Shown: positions 10,563 through 22,006 of the stretch, in pieces
Layout of the letters: each line of letters starts with the position of its first letter
Numbering within the stretch: position 1 is the stretch's first letter
NCBI GenBank assembly: GCA_049999805.1
Contig: JBNGIO010000502.1
Location: 1 to 24,497, forward strand
DNA from: Folioceros fuciformis
Lineage: Eukaryota; Anthocerotophyta; Anthocerotopsida; Anthocerotales
DNA: 24,497 bases
Direction: 5' to 3'
Translations under genes and position numbers: made by a program
The notes under the pieces: generated by a model
Databases searched by the model: none
What the model saw: only the letters and a program-made list of their open reading frames with translations
What the model was told of the DNA's origin: nothing

Positions 10563-11200
10563 GCAGTCAAGTCAACTAAACTACCCTAACGCGCTAATAG
10601 AATTCAACCTATCAGCCCCTACATAAACCTAACAACGACTATAGCAGTTAGACCTAGCTCCACAGCTTTATTCTTAGCACCAACTACCTCAGCAGCTGAA
10701 AAAGAAACTCCTACCCCAATGCCAATCTCCAACCTCAACTCCACTTTCCAGCCTCAACTCCACTCTCTAGCCTCAACTCTAGCCTAACACTAAGCTCCAA
10801 CTCCACACTTCAGCACCCTGAAATGTGCAACACAACTCTCCAACCCATGGAATTTGCAACACAACCGCCTTCCCTACTTGCAGCCTTAAGGCAGAGATGC
10901 GAAGTCTTCGGCTGGATATTCACTCTCGTGTGGCAGCGGAAGTCGTCTGCCTCTCTAGTGAAGTAAAGAAACAGGACCTCGGGTCAAATCTCTCATCAAT
11001 TACTATGTAATCCTCCTATTGTGCTCAAAGATGCCACTGGTGCTTGATTATATCTTTTCAAATTTGAAGTTGGTTTTCTGAACAAGCTTTACTGTTTCTA
11101 GTAGCAACATCACTACAGAAAAAGAGAAAAAGGTTAGCAAGTTCAGCAATTGCACGAGATGCATGGCCAAAGATGAAGAGGAAAGGAAGAACTTTGTAGA
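10563..11200. other. Pyrimidine-rich stretch, possible LTR; no gene seen
   Basis: The + strand is rich in CT and A, with repeated CCTCAACTCCACTYTCYAGC (about 10730-10780) and CAACACAACTCTCC/CAACACAACCGCC units (about 10830-10870). It adjoins the primer-binding-site-like motif at 10515-10562, as an LTR of the gag element would. No second copy was found in the window. No supported coding frame. Confidence 0.35.
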
Positions 11201-11800
11201 TTACTGAGCAAGAGCCTACTTGAGCAGTGGAAATTGACTTCGAAAGGCTGGAGAGGCTAGCCCAAGATGAAGACAATTTGAATGCTATCCGAAAGAAAGC
11301 ACACGCAACAAGGATTCGGTCTACAACTTTCAACCTGCATGTGGATATTTTACATCCTACTTTGGTCATCACTTGTGATGCTCAAATTAGAGAAGTTGAT
11401 GAAGCTTGGATGAAAAGCTTGGTGAGGTAGATGCAACCAGGATTTGTCAAGGAAGGTATCTTACCCCTTCTTTGTATGATTGACCCTAAGCAGGTAGCTA
11501 AGAAGGAGGACGTCTCCTTAGACAATATTACAGCTGAACAATATCACATGGGTGTGTTGAGTGGGAACCATTGTTTTGCTACCACGCAAAAACTACACCA
11601 TATGTTTCCAACCGAAGACAAATGCAAATGGATGGATTTTCATGTTTACATTGGCCTTACAAAATGAGGAGATGAGGGTTATGGGAATGGACCACAATGT
11701 GTATGCGGACAAGAGAAAAAGACGAGGTTTCATCAAGCAGATCAAGTATATTCATGATGAGCTTGAGATCTTTTCCCCGACCCATTATGTCATCACTTAG
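11201..11800 (+). pseudogene. Broken open frame resembling a ParB/sulfiredoxin-fold domain
   Basis: A plus-strand frame from about 11226 is interrupted by TAG at 11428-11430 and by a frame change near 11660. The pieces read ILHPTLVITCDAQIREVDEA, then MQPGFVKEGILPLLCMIDP, EQYHMGVLSGNHCFATTQKL, MDFHVYIGL and finally NEEMRVMGMDHNVYADKRKR. This order resembles the ParB/Srx fold. That fold has a strand ending in R-E near a start helix, then an x-G-N-H motif with an alanine/threonine-rich helix, then a V-Y-x-G-L-T-(D/N)-E-E strand and helix, then a conserved asparagine. There is an in-frame stop just upstream (TGA before GCAGTG), so the N-terminus is lost. Whether it was a host gene or mobile-element cargo is unknown. 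The family call comes from pattern memory alone. Confidence 0.45.
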
Positions 11801-12500
11801 AAAGTCTGTTGGAGTTTTGCATCTGTGTGAACTTTCTGTGCAAATTGTGACTACATAAGTTATTCACTCATAGTAGATATGTGCATAGAAAGGGTTAATC
11901 CCTTGCATTTTAACTAAAGAGACAGTTAACAGGTGAAAAGTTCTCACGAAGGAACAATTGGAGAGTACGGTTTTTGGTGGTTAACTTTGTGCAAAGTTGA
12001 TAACGGTTTAGGAATGACCATCCAGGTGGTTGGTGCAAATGAATGCACAGAGCTAAGGTGCAAAAAGCGAGTTAGAGTGTTAAGTTGCATCTGGGCCAAA
12101 TGAGCACAATTGTTACCATGTTCCAAGGAAGGAAAAGTTTTGGTTAGATTAAAAAAGTATTAGTCTGTAGCATCAAAATCCAAGAACGATTGTTAAGAGG
12201 CTTGTTAACTTGAACAAGAATGTAAAGAGGGTGGATGTGAGGGTTTGGGGTGTTGGAGTTGGATGGTGATGAGTTGGGAAAGGACCTCCTTTTGAAACTG
12301 TGTATGTTTCTTGTAAGTTATCGGGTAGCGCGGTCTTACAGAATGAGGGTTCTAATTGAGAAATTTTGAAGTTTCACGACAATTATGGGATGAAATGAAC
12401 GTGTAGAATTGTGCAATGTCCAGTTATGCAATAGACGAATCGGATTGAGAGAAGTGGCTAAGGTCTTAAAGTTGGGGAATCTATGGCAAGGAGAGTGTAC
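11801..12500. other. Spacer, no supported gene
   Basis: Short frames exist on both strands but none shows a recognisable domain. It may include decayed downstream parts of the hAT-like element at 12590-13165, which runs towards lower coordinates. Confidence 0.35.
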
Positions 12501-12586
12501 GGGATTGAATAATGAGGTTTTTAAATTTTTTGGAAACATGTCGTTCTGAAGTTCAATGTCCATGGAGCGTTGTAAGGCGATGGGCT

Positions 12587-13165
12587 TTAGGGTGGTGTTT
12601 GAGAGAACTTTGGCAAGTGACACATCAGCTGATACTTCCTTATATATCTGTTGCAAGTATGTATTTGCCAATTGCCAACGAGATGGTAATTGAAAGAAGG
12701 CCTCAACAACTTAAAAAACTCCTTACAACTCTCACTTTCCACAATATTAAAAGGCAACGACATCTCATATAAAGCTTTAGCAAAAGAAACTTGTAACTTT
12801 GCATTTTCCTCACAGGACATAATATCTACAAATGCATTTGGTGCTGTTTTCTTCCCACTCGTGCAGGCACCTATGGAAATAGCAGTCAGAGTACCTTGTT
12901 CAAATCTTGGTTGCACACCGGCCTTCATTATAGCATTTTTCACCTCCGCCACCACATTTTGTAACTCCTGTGCCTGGTCACTTGCTAAAAAACTTGGACA
13001 TGCACCAAGTAAATGGAACTTCAAGCATGAAACATTTTTATTTGATAGGACTTGGGAGCAAAAGTTGTATTGTCGTTTAACTTCATTGCCACCCTGGATT
13101 ATCTGAAACAAATCTCTAGCCCAACTTTTCTTGGTATTACATGGCCTTTTTCCAGAAACTTAGTG
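12587..13165 (-). pseudogene. hAT-superfamily transposase remnant (BED-like finger plus DUF659-like)
   Basis: The minus strand holds one open stretch, about 174 codons, starting upstream of 13111 without a clear ATG. Its beginning (VKRQYNFCSQVLSNKNVSC and KFHLLG) resembles the C..C....H pattern of BED-type fingers of plant hAT transposases, although one cysteine of the usual pair is not obvious. The block LQVSFAKALYEMSLPFNIVE, followed by FFKLLRPSFNYHL, is typical of the start of the DUF659 domain in hAT-like proteins. After about 12670 the frame shifts to NTYLQQIYKEVSADVSLAKV and then fades. The catalytic core and the C-terminal dimerisation domain are not seen. It is judged a decayed fragment. 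Confidence 0.7.
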
Positions 13166-13371
13166 GAAGGGCACTGGGTCCCCTTTTAGCAGGTCGTCTA
13201 CTATGCTCCATGTTTAGCAACCTGGACCTGGCACATCACAAAACAAAGCATTTAGATACCTTCATATATCTTCAGATAACACATCACAAAACATAGCATC
13301 CAAATAACATGTGTGAGAACAACATGGTTGCTGTTCTTTCAGCAGCATGCAGAACAACATTGTGTGAGAAC

Positions 13372-13552
13372 CGCATGCATGTGAGAAAATCTGCGAGAAA
13401 ACTGCGAACAACATGCATGCAAGAAAACCTGCAAGAAAACTGCAAACAGAATGCATGCGAGAAAACTGCGAACAACATGCCTACGAGAAAACCTGCGAGA
13501 AAACTGCGAACAACATGCCTACGAGAAAACCTGCGAGAAAACTACGAATAGC
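13372..13552. repeat. 38-bp tandem repeat array
   Basis: The unit CATGCCTACGAGAAAACCTG, continued by CGAGAAAACTGCGAACAA, occurs twice almost perfectly at 13476 and 13514. Diverged units lie before and after from about 13372. Each unit itself contains the shorter motif GCGAGAAAAC(C/T) twice, so it is a two-level repeat. No coding role is inferred although some frames stay open. Confidence 0.85.
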
Positions 13553-13753
13553 AGCACGTTAGTCTGTGCACTAAAGGTACTCCAGGCAGGGTTTGTAGAT
13601 GGGCGATGCTTCTTCGAGCTCAAAGCTGCACGATGAAGTACACGAAAACTAACAATTCTCATCAAGAACGATGGCAGAACGCGCTACCGAGATTGGAGAA
13701 AGTGCACCAGAAAATTGAGTGTGTTTGTACGCACGCTTCTCGGATTGTATTTT

Positions 13754-13926
13754 ATGGTAATTACTGAGTTGAAAATTACCATAAACTGTATTTTTATTTT
13801 ACATATATATGTAATTTTACAATATATAATATAATTACATGATATGTAATTATATTTTTCTTTACTATAAAATGTAAGTATAAAATAAAATTTTACTTTA
13901 TAATAGTAATTACGATAGTAATTACC
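13754..13926. mobile_element. AT-rich MITE-like element with GGTAATTACT termini
   Basis: About 170 bp of very AT-rich sequence begins with GGTAATTACT (13756) and ends with GTAATTACC (13918-13926). Subterminal GTAATTA repeats and internal inverted runs (TACATATATATGTA, TAAAATGTAAGTATAAAATA) are present. The flanks are clearly less AT-rich. Short terminal inverted repeats with no coding capacity fit a MITE or a similar foldback element. A target-site duplication was not identified. Confidence 0.5.
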
Positions 13927-13929
13927 ACC

Positions 13930-14514
13930 CAAAATGGTCTTACCCGTAATACCCACAAGCCTAAGCCAGGCTAGGCGGTCCCCGGAACTGAGATAGTACT
14001 CGGTCAAAATGACACCCTCACGGTGTGGCAATCCATACCTCTGCGTGAACGCTTTTTCGTCATTGCCTGCAATTGATACCTTACGATCGCAGGGGCAGTC
14101 GCACCGTGGACGACACATGGGGACAAAACCCACTGCACTGTGGCAATGGAAACGCTAGCATATCGGATCTTGAGCTTCAGAGGCATTTCTTCAGATAGTA
14201 CACTCATCTCTTCACCTAGTAGAAAAGATCGAAGCTTGCTTTTCTCATCGCCGAATTCAACATGAATAATTTGACCCAGCGAAGTTAACTCAAACCTGGA
14301 CTGGCGGGGAACGGAAAAGGTGTATCAATCAAACGAATGAAATTTGGGAAGAACAACTACGATTCCGTTGATTCATCCTTCTGGGCTAAACACGGCTTAA
14401 CATGCCGTTTCGTCATGAAGGGTGGATGGGTGACACTTGCCACACTTGCAGATTCTGTGTTATGTACCACTTTGAACGTATAAAGGTACGTCAGGATTTA
14501 CCCAATATAACCAA
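13930..14514. other. 3' flank of RIC1, no confirmed gene
   Basis: This lies downstream of the RIC1 stop and likely includes its 3' untranslated region. A minus-strand ATG frame of 67 codons (14207-14004) begins MSVLSEEMPLKLKIRYASVS but is not recognised and lacks supporting context. Confidence 0.35.
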
Positions 14515-17500
14515 TCATCTAGCTTCCCCCAGCAGTTTCTCCAACGAGCTAAGAAACTCCAAAAATTCACCCACGTTATCCTGAACCTGTAACAGAAGGT
14601 AAAAATTTAGAAGACTTTGCTCGGATGTTCGACAAAGGGGGTTATTCCGTTCAATCAGTCCTTGCCCAGAAGCTTTACCTTCATGGTCTTGCTGTACGCT
14701 TGCCACAAACTGGGATCTCCTCGAAAGAGCTCCAAAAGAATCTACACATCACCAGTTTTGAAACGTCAGCGAAATTGTGATCAGATCCCACCATAGAAAA
14801 ACCACCTGCACGTTCTAACCTCTGTCTTCTTGAGAAGAGTAGCTAACACCACTATCCATTCCCGAAACCCAACAGCTCTCATGTGATTAAGCAGAAACTC
14901 CGCATCCAATCGACTTTGCACTGAATCCATATTGAACTGCCATCATTCGAACGTTCGTTTTGTCAAAACATGAGCACACACAACCAATTAAAATCTACTG
15001 ACTGATTTCTTCGGCGAGTTAGCACACCCTTTCTCCAATGACTTGAAGAGCAGATGAGAAATCGTCCAACCGCGCTGATTTCCCCCTCTCGCTCTGCAAA
15101 AATTCCTACATAAGAGGTCTGCATAGTCAGCCCCTCCAAATGTTCATCTTCAAGGTCATTACATCGAAGCAGGGACATCAGGTGGTATTAAGCGTCTCAC
15201 AGTCAAGTCAAACTGAGTGCTCCGAACGAATGACACAAGCGCCGGGAGCTCCTTCCGGACCATCAAGGAGATTGCATGTTCTCCGAGAATGTTCTTCACC
15301 GTCAAGTAGTGCATGTTCAGGTCCAATGGTTGGGACCTGACATTGGTGGAGTGTTAGCCAGAAACAGGCACATGACGGTCTAGATTTTGACACCACAAAC
15401 TCTCGTTTTCTCCTTAACCAGACATTAGGGACCTACACAAGCAGTTCTCCTGACTCAGTAGGATTGTGGACGTACGCTGGGGTTGAGCCTTTGAAACCAA
15501 GGAAAAAGGTTGTCAAAAGGCCGCTGTTGTTCCTGTCTGCTTCCTTCTCAGAAGATTCGTTTTCTTTTCCACACCTGAGTAAGAACCTCACCTGCGAAAA
15601 AAATGATATCCCAGTATTAGAAGGTAATTACTCATTACGCGTTCGATATCACTTACTGCCTTACTTGCTACAAAAGCATCTTACCAACTCTCCTGCCAGT
15701 TCATACATAGAGACTTCAAGAGTTGCCTGCATACACCAAGCAAGAAATTAAGCGACCCGAGCAACCTATAGCACAACCTTCACATAAAAACAAGGCAGGC
15801 TTTACATACTCCTGCTCTAAGGGCCTGCTCAGCACCTGTAGCAACCGGATGGCACTCAGTTGGCTGGTTACAGGGCCCTCCAATTTCTCAATGACCTGCA
15901 GCAACAAATTAGCCATACTGCCTGCACACAGCCTGCTCCACGACGTCCACACTACTAGTCCTTATAGATCAAGGGAGCAAATGATATTCTCCAGATAGAA
16001 CTCACAAGCTTAAACCACGTAAAGCATCTACCCACCAGGATGTAACAGGTAGCTGTGCGATAGCATCTCCTTTCAAAACACTCTTCAAAGAGTCTGAATG
16101 CAACCAAATTGCAAATCACACACAAGCCCACTCCCTTAATCTCAAAAGAGCATGCTGCACAAACTACAGATCGGTTCATATGTTTCTTATTTAAATTATT
16201 CGTAAATTATTCGTCAGCCTGAACATAGACCATAACACATACAGCCAGCCCCAAAAACTGTGATTCAAACATCATTCAGAACCAACAGGTTAAACTTACA
16301 TACTGGGTAGACTTCCCAGCTGCAGCAAAGAGCTCAGACCAATGTCGCGAATCTGTTTTCCTTGCAACACTGACGACTACGTCCAGATAGTCTGGAAAAT
16401 GCCGTATAAGGTCACAGACAAGCTGTAGGAGCTGGGGCACCACCTTTAAAGGATTGGATTTCCCTCGTTTTCTGTTCAGGCTCTGACTGCAGAGCACCAA
16501 TGAAAGTTAGCTCGCCATACAAAGAACCCATAGGCAAACAAGACCTCCATACCTGCAATACATTGCAGCAAGGCTTCTACTTTTACCTTGACATAGCAGC
16601 ATCAAAGACGGTAAAGAGCAACCACTCAAGTGAATGCGAAAAATGAGGCCTTCCAGCAGACAGCTTTGCAAGCTGCACTGCTTCCTCCATTTTGTCTCTC
16701 TGCCAAAGGGAGGGGACAGCAATGCTACACAGCGCCAACACAGAAGGAAAAAAATTGCAACAAGAAGAAGATCCTGATACAGCTGGGGGCACCTACCTGC
16801 AACAGATGCCGTAATAAGCAAGGCAGAATGGGTTGGGCTTGAGGTGTGGGCTCAAAGCAGGGCATTTCAGAACAAGCTGACAAAGCAAGACGCTGAGACA
16901 CGCCAACAATCACCCCAGCACTTGGGCAAAGACCCAATGGATAAACCTCCCTATCAAAATCAAGTTCAGGATCCAGCTGCAGTGCGCCACAAGTCAAATA
17001 AGTTGTCACCGTGGCAGATGGACAGAGACACTCATCAAGTAGAAATCAACATTTTCACGTAAATGCCACCATGCTGATAAGGAAAGTGAGTTAAGCTGCT
17101 TTAGGGCACCAATGGTCGTCCACTGGAAATAAAAGGCTTTGCTTCACCACCTGCAAGAGATCTTGTGCTTGAGAGCAATCCTCCTCTGAGGATGGATACC
17201 AAACCTGACCAGAGGATGGCACCTCATCAAATTATTACAGCGGCCGACCTTCTACTGAGAATAGTAATGGTGTGTATGGGCACAAGTCTAGGGCCCTGAC
17301 CACTTACTTGCATTCCACGATGTCCATATGCCCACCAAGGAACCTCCTTGATCAGATTGGCTTCTTCCTTTGGTCGTCCACAAGTGAGCCAGAACCGCTC
17401 TACACCCGAAACAAGCCTGCGCTCGCTGCCCTGGTCAAGGTCTAGCAGCGATAACTCACCATCTGCACGAAGTACCATACACCTGCATGGCTAACTTCCT

Positions 17501-20500
17501 TGTTAAGCTGCTAAGGCCACACTTGATCACTGATCTTCCTTGCTTGTCTACACATGGAGTCCATACAACACTGTACTCGGAATGCACGTCACTAACCTTG
17601 TAGGCTGTCTTAGCATCGCATCAGCCATAAAATCCCGGGCTCCTTCCTGAAGCCTTGTGCTGCTTGCATCCAACTGAGAAGTGGGAACGAACTGCATGGC
17701 TATCGGAGGCTTCCTTGTACTCATAATAGAGAGATCTCGCACTGTAGTAAGCTGCATAGATATCAAACTGCTGACTTTCAGGCACTCATTTGGCTCACAA
17801 TCTACTCAAAAGATGACCGGAAATAGCCCACATAATTATAAGGCCTTTGATCTCAGAAAATCACAAGAAACCTCCTTTCTGAGAGCATCACCTGATTCAG
17901 AGAGCGGTCTACAGAGACAGAGGATGTACCTGTACGCTAGCAGGCCTGAGCGGTGACAGAGTACCAAGTATGTGAACATGGAAAACACGAATATCAAATG
18001 GTGGGCAGGCAACAAGAATGTACTCTTGCCACGAATCCATTGCAATGGGCTTGTCGAGAAGTTGCTTTCGGCACAGCAAAGACGTTTCATCAAGATGATA
18101 CCGGGGATACAGACTTAATTCATACCTGTGATAGTACAAGAACAATGCAACTCAGCTCACAACTGGTAACGAGCAAAAAGACCAAGAGAACGTGATGCGG
18201 TACCTGTCTGCAAATCACCACGCATAACTTACATCTTACTGGCCTCACGAAAGTTGCAAACCACCACAATTTTCCCAAGCCACAGCAATCCTACACAATT
18301 TATTTGACGCTCCTGTATTACATCTCCAAACACTCGCCACTTTTTTGACCTCAAGTCATACAGAATTAGGCCCTGACGACCAGCAATGGCCAGGTAAGTT
18401 CCATCTTCATTTGCCGCAATGTGAATGATAGGCCAATTCACCCCAATGTACGATTGCTACAGGAGAAACAGCCAACAGGCCCAGATATCAGGTTAGTACT
18501 TGCCAACATTGCCCATTGTCAAAAACCCATAAGAGCTCACACTCACAGGTATCACAAGGTGGTGAATTTTCAGATTGTCATCCTCATCTGACTCCAAGAG
18601 CAGCACGCGGTCTTCTGCTTGCAGAACTTGCCAAACATGAGAGATTCCTGCAACACTTTTGCTCAAACAGCTTTTGGCGAATGAGAATTCTACAAGCCTT
18701 GAAACATGCCCTTGCTCAACAGCAAAGAGCTGGTAGCCATGCTCTCCCCAGGATAAAGCAGCAACACCGGTAACCATCGGCTCACTCTTTGACAGATCAT
18801 TTCCTGGGTAATGTGAGGAATGGGAGGAAAAAGAATTGCTCATACTACCCTGCCGTATGGTACACATCAAGCGGCACCCTGACATGGACCACACAGCAAG
18901 CCCCCTGTGCCGCCATCCAACAGCAACTGCTGCATTGTCGGGAGTCCACCGGATGCAATTAACTGGCCCCGTATCTTCAGCTGAATAACTGCAACAAGAC
19001 CCGTGTTATGAAAAAGGCTCAAGATAACTCAAAGCTACAACACAGAATACATACCAAAGAAAATTCTAGAACACGGGCTTATTTTGAAAAAATAAAACAA
19101 ACCAAGTAGCAGTATCACAAACAGATTATGACAAACAAACCACTTCAACAGATACTTTTTCACATAAGGATCAAAATCGCAGCATGGACACCTTACCCCC
19201 AGTCAAACAGGGAAATGGACCGAACAAGTGATGCATTGTCTGCAAGATTGAACAGTTCTACAGTGCCTCGCCTTGTTCCAACCGCTAGTATTCGCTGCTC
19301 ATGTGCAATTGATGTGCACACCCCATCCAAGACCGCAATCCACCTCTCCGGATTTATATCAATTCCTTGCTTCAATCCCTTCCGCGTCACAGAGCAAAGT
19401 AGCACGCGGCCATCAAGAAGTACAGCAACAAGAAGGCACAATGTCCTAGACAACTCCAAATGCAGAAAGCCATTATTTGAGGTCCGCCCGCTGCTGGACT
19501 TGTTGAAAGACGGCAGATTTGCAAGAGTTGACAACATTGGTGACCGTGGACTACCATTAGCCTCAGCCACATAAGCCGGTCCTACAGCCGCGACTAGCCC
19601 CTGGAAAATATCAGCAGCTCCTAAAATCTGGATGCACATTGCAGATGCAACTGTTAAAGATCAGTGACTAGACATTTTCCTTCCAGGAGAAGATAAGTGG
19701 ACAAGTTGCAAGTCCATGTATATTTACCTCCCCGCTCCATGAAACTAGGTGCAATGAACCATTTGAACACCCCAAAGTTATGCTTGCGTCATCTGCTGCA
19801 AGACAACCCCTGCACCAAATCCTTTCTTCGTGAACCGTACAAGAATTGGCATGATGAATTTCACCTTGACACGTGGCCACCGCCAGAAACCAAAGAATGC
19901 GAGTCCACTCACACAGTAACTGCCCGGTTGAATAGAGGCAAACTTGAACTGGAGATGAACTTAATAATCACGTTAGATAAACCATGCGAATCATCTCCAG
20001 ACACTCGAAGTTGCTTCCCAGAACGGTTTACAGCATAAAAATGCAGGCCATTCCCAGAGGTCTGAAGACACGCAACAACAGAGGATGAGCAACGCAGCAA
20101 TCTTGTGGGTAAAATCTTCCAGTCTGCAGCAATCCACCCGACACATCCCACCGTAACTGGGAAAAACGTCAAGGAGAAGGACAATCACCCCACACCGGCA
20201 ATCTAGAAAAGACGAGAAAGTAACGTCTGGTTGGTTCAGTTCCAGGACAAAAGGCACAGCTCATGACATCGAACACTGCCATGTAAGGTAGGCTACAGGA
20301 AGACTCACCAGGACAGCGACGGTGCTGGTAGTTGTATTCCATACAGCTTGGACATTCACACCTCCTTCTTCGACAGACTTGGAGTCTCGGACGTGTTGCC
20401 CTAGCTTGAGCTTGTGCTGCGATTTAACAAGCAGCGAATAAGATCTCTCAAGAGCTACCGGAATAGCTGAGCTCCAATAATGTCGACACGATAAAGATAG

Positions 20501-20777
20501 AATCCCAAGGTCAAAGATGAAGGGTATCCACTACTAGCCCATCATCCGATGAGAACACGGTTCCCCTATCAATTAAACAGATCTTGCAGGAGCTCCTAAC
20601 CGCAGGAATCGGATACTGCCCAACACTAACCTGATCGGCACTCCAGACTTGTATGTGGGTGGATGATACGAGGAGCAGAAGTCCGCGTGCAAACGCGAGG
20701 TGGACCACGGGCTGCGAGGTGAGCGAGAGACCCACAGTGATGGGGAGGGTCTTGGGCCAGCCATATGCCATATACAT
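14515..20777 (-). CDS. RIC1: RIC1 homologue (RAB6A-GEF complex partner 1 type)
   Basis: RIC1 with RGP1 activates RAB6-class GTPases at the Golgi. Exons: 20777-20631, 20416-20309, 20061-19913, 19809-19728, 19627-19197, 18988-18547, 18456-18233, 18125-17930, 17751-17597, 17482-17308, 17204-17151, 16976-16797, 16699-16587, 16486-16304, 16093-16036, 15895-15836, 15726-15685, 15591-15575, 15336-15201, 15093-15028, 14936-14820, 14741-14679, 14586-14515. All introns are GT..AG and the phases close, giving 1089 aa, near the plant length. The start MYMAYGWPKTLP is the plant RIC1 start. The N-terminal half is a WD40-like propeller (GCSNGSLHLVSWSGE, RILAVGTRRGTVELFNLAD, GLAVWSMSGCRLMCTIRQ, GLILYDLRSKKWRVFGDV, SLYPRYHL). 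The C-terminal half is the RIC1 domain (FEPTPQAQPILPCLLRHLLQ, SHSLEWLLFTVFDA, DVVVSVARKTDSRHWSELFA, LDAEFLLNHM, EWIVVLATLLKK). The 17-nt exon 18 is the least certain. No frame-breaking lesion is seen. Confidence 0.95.
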
Positions 20778-20920
20778 GGTGGCTGCTTGTCGCAATTCGC
20801 TTCCAGCCGGGCATGCCTCAGCCTAACGAGCTAGAGAAGGAATGCCGCTGCGAGTGATTTACAAGCACTGGAGCCTTGTTCGCATTGAAAAGGCCACCTT
20901 GCGTCGACGGACGGAGGGGT
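20778..20920 (-). promoter_or_regulatory. RIC1 5' flank (leader and proximal promoter)
   Basis: The 143 bases between the RIC1 ATG and the triplicated repeat probably hold the leader and core promoter. No TATA box is evident. The assignment rests on position only. Confidence 0.35.
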
Positions 20921-21235
20921 CCACCCTTCTTATCTTTCTTAACATCGTGGGGTGTGGCTGATCCGCGAGACCTGGTTGTCCGGGGGTTGGCATTTGTATG
21001 AGTGAAAAGTATTCAGTAAGCCCCATCCACCCTTTTTATCTTTCTTAACATAGTGGGGTGTGTGGCTGATCCGCGAGACCTGGTTGTCCGGTGGTTGGCA
21101 TTTGTATGTGTGAAAAGTATTCAGTAAGCCCCCTCCACCCTTTTTATCTTTCTTAACATGGTGGGGTGTGGCTGATCCGCGAGACCTGGGATTGGCATTT
21201 GTATGTGTTAAAAGTATTCAGTAAGCCCCGACCTG
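20921..21235. repeat. 107-bp tandem repeat, three copies
   Basis: Units start at CCACCCTT (20921), 21027 and 21135, so spacing is 106 and 108 bp. Shared blocks are TTATCTTTCTTAACAT, GTGGGGTGTG, GGCTGATCCGCGAGACCTGG, TTGGCATTTGTATG and AGTATTCAGTAAGCCCC. The third copy lacks the TTGTCCGG segment. The repeat ends where homology to the inverted arm at 22015-22350 is strongest, so it is probably part of an LTR that has expanded in tandem. Confidence 0.93.
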
Positions 21236-21479
21236 CGAGTCTTGAAGTTCTCAGTAGAAACCCGCGGCGCTTGTGCCAGAGTTAGGGTTTTGGGTGGGCC
21301 CCACCTCGGTCATGATCCCGTCGTGGTTGCAGAGACCACGATCGCGGTCGTAGAGTTGGGTCTGCGGTAGCTAGGCTAAATGAGGGGTAGTGGTAGGGCG
21401 TAGTCGGTAGAAGAACTGGTAGTAGACAAGGCCTGACCTAGGTGAGAGTCCGTATTAGTCACAACATTTTCCTCCACAT

Positions 21480-21962
21480 TGGACTCGGGAGGAAATGCAG
21501 GCCATGAAAGATCAGCAGGAACTACTCTTGACTCAAGTCAAGAAGGTCCACAAAGCCAACTAGGAAATGCAACAGGAGCTGTTGAGGGCACAGGATTAGG
21601 AAGCAGCTGCAGTGGAGAAGGTCTGAAGCTCTCGGACCGTTACAAATGTGAACAGGATGAGGCTCGAAGCCGGGTGAAAGGGAAAGGGAAAGTCAAACGG
21701 AGCAGCAGGTCCATCAGCGAGGTAGCCGAAGCCACTGCCGGTCAAAGGGAGACCATGCCGATAGAGGACAACCCTACCAGAGTAGAGGAAGCAACAATAG
21801 TTGTGGAGCCCACAAGCGAAAGAGCTCGGATGGCGACCCGCACCGGGAGGACGGAGTTGGGAACAACAGTAGCCACAGGAGCAGAGGATTCCCCAATACC
21901 CTCTGTGGAGGAAAATATTGTGTCCGGGGACACCGCGAGGTCCACACAAACTCTCTATGTCG
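21480..21962 (+). pseudogene. Broken gag-like coiled-coil frame between the inverted arms
   Basis: The frame starting at 21489 reads EEMQAMKDQQELLLTQVKKV, then after TAG EMQQELLRAQD, then after another TAG EAAAVEKV. A TGA follows, then a short basic stretch. The heptad-like glutamine/leucine/lysine pattern is a coiled coil of the kind found near the start of gag-like proteins in plant LTR elements. A second forward frame (21479-22009, no ATG at its start) is open for 176 codons across the same region but looks low-complexity and acidic. No enzyme domain is seen. Calling it gag is inference from the coil and the LTR context. Confidence 0.4.
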
Positions 21963-22006
21963 TTGTAGCCGTGGGATTCGATCCCAAGGGAATGATTTGT
22001 GCCAAG
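21963..22006 (-). repeat. Conserved hairpin-bearing motif, copy 2
   Basis: The + strand reads TGGGATTCGATCCCA, a near-perfect inverted repeat, followed by AGGGAATGATTTGTGCCAAG. About 38 of 45 positions match copy 1 at 10515-10562. On the minus strand it lies immediately inside the right LTR-like arm, the same placement as copy 1 beside its probable LTR. Confidence 0.65.

Noticed and set aside
13372-13552. Possible CRISPR-like array from regular repeats
   Set aside because: Units abut with no unique spacers, and the context is a eukaryotic nuclear genome.
13684-14207. Overlapping minus-strand frames downstream of RIC1 (MSVLSEEMPLKLK, and EKAFTQRYGLPHREG)
   Set aside because: Neither matches a family I know. 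The second runs into the AT-rich element, and no splice model joins them convincingly.
21963-22006. tRNA T-arm resemblance (GGATTCGATCC) ending in GTGCCA
   Set aside because: The distance from the T-loop to CCA is too long and no anticodon or D arm precedes it.
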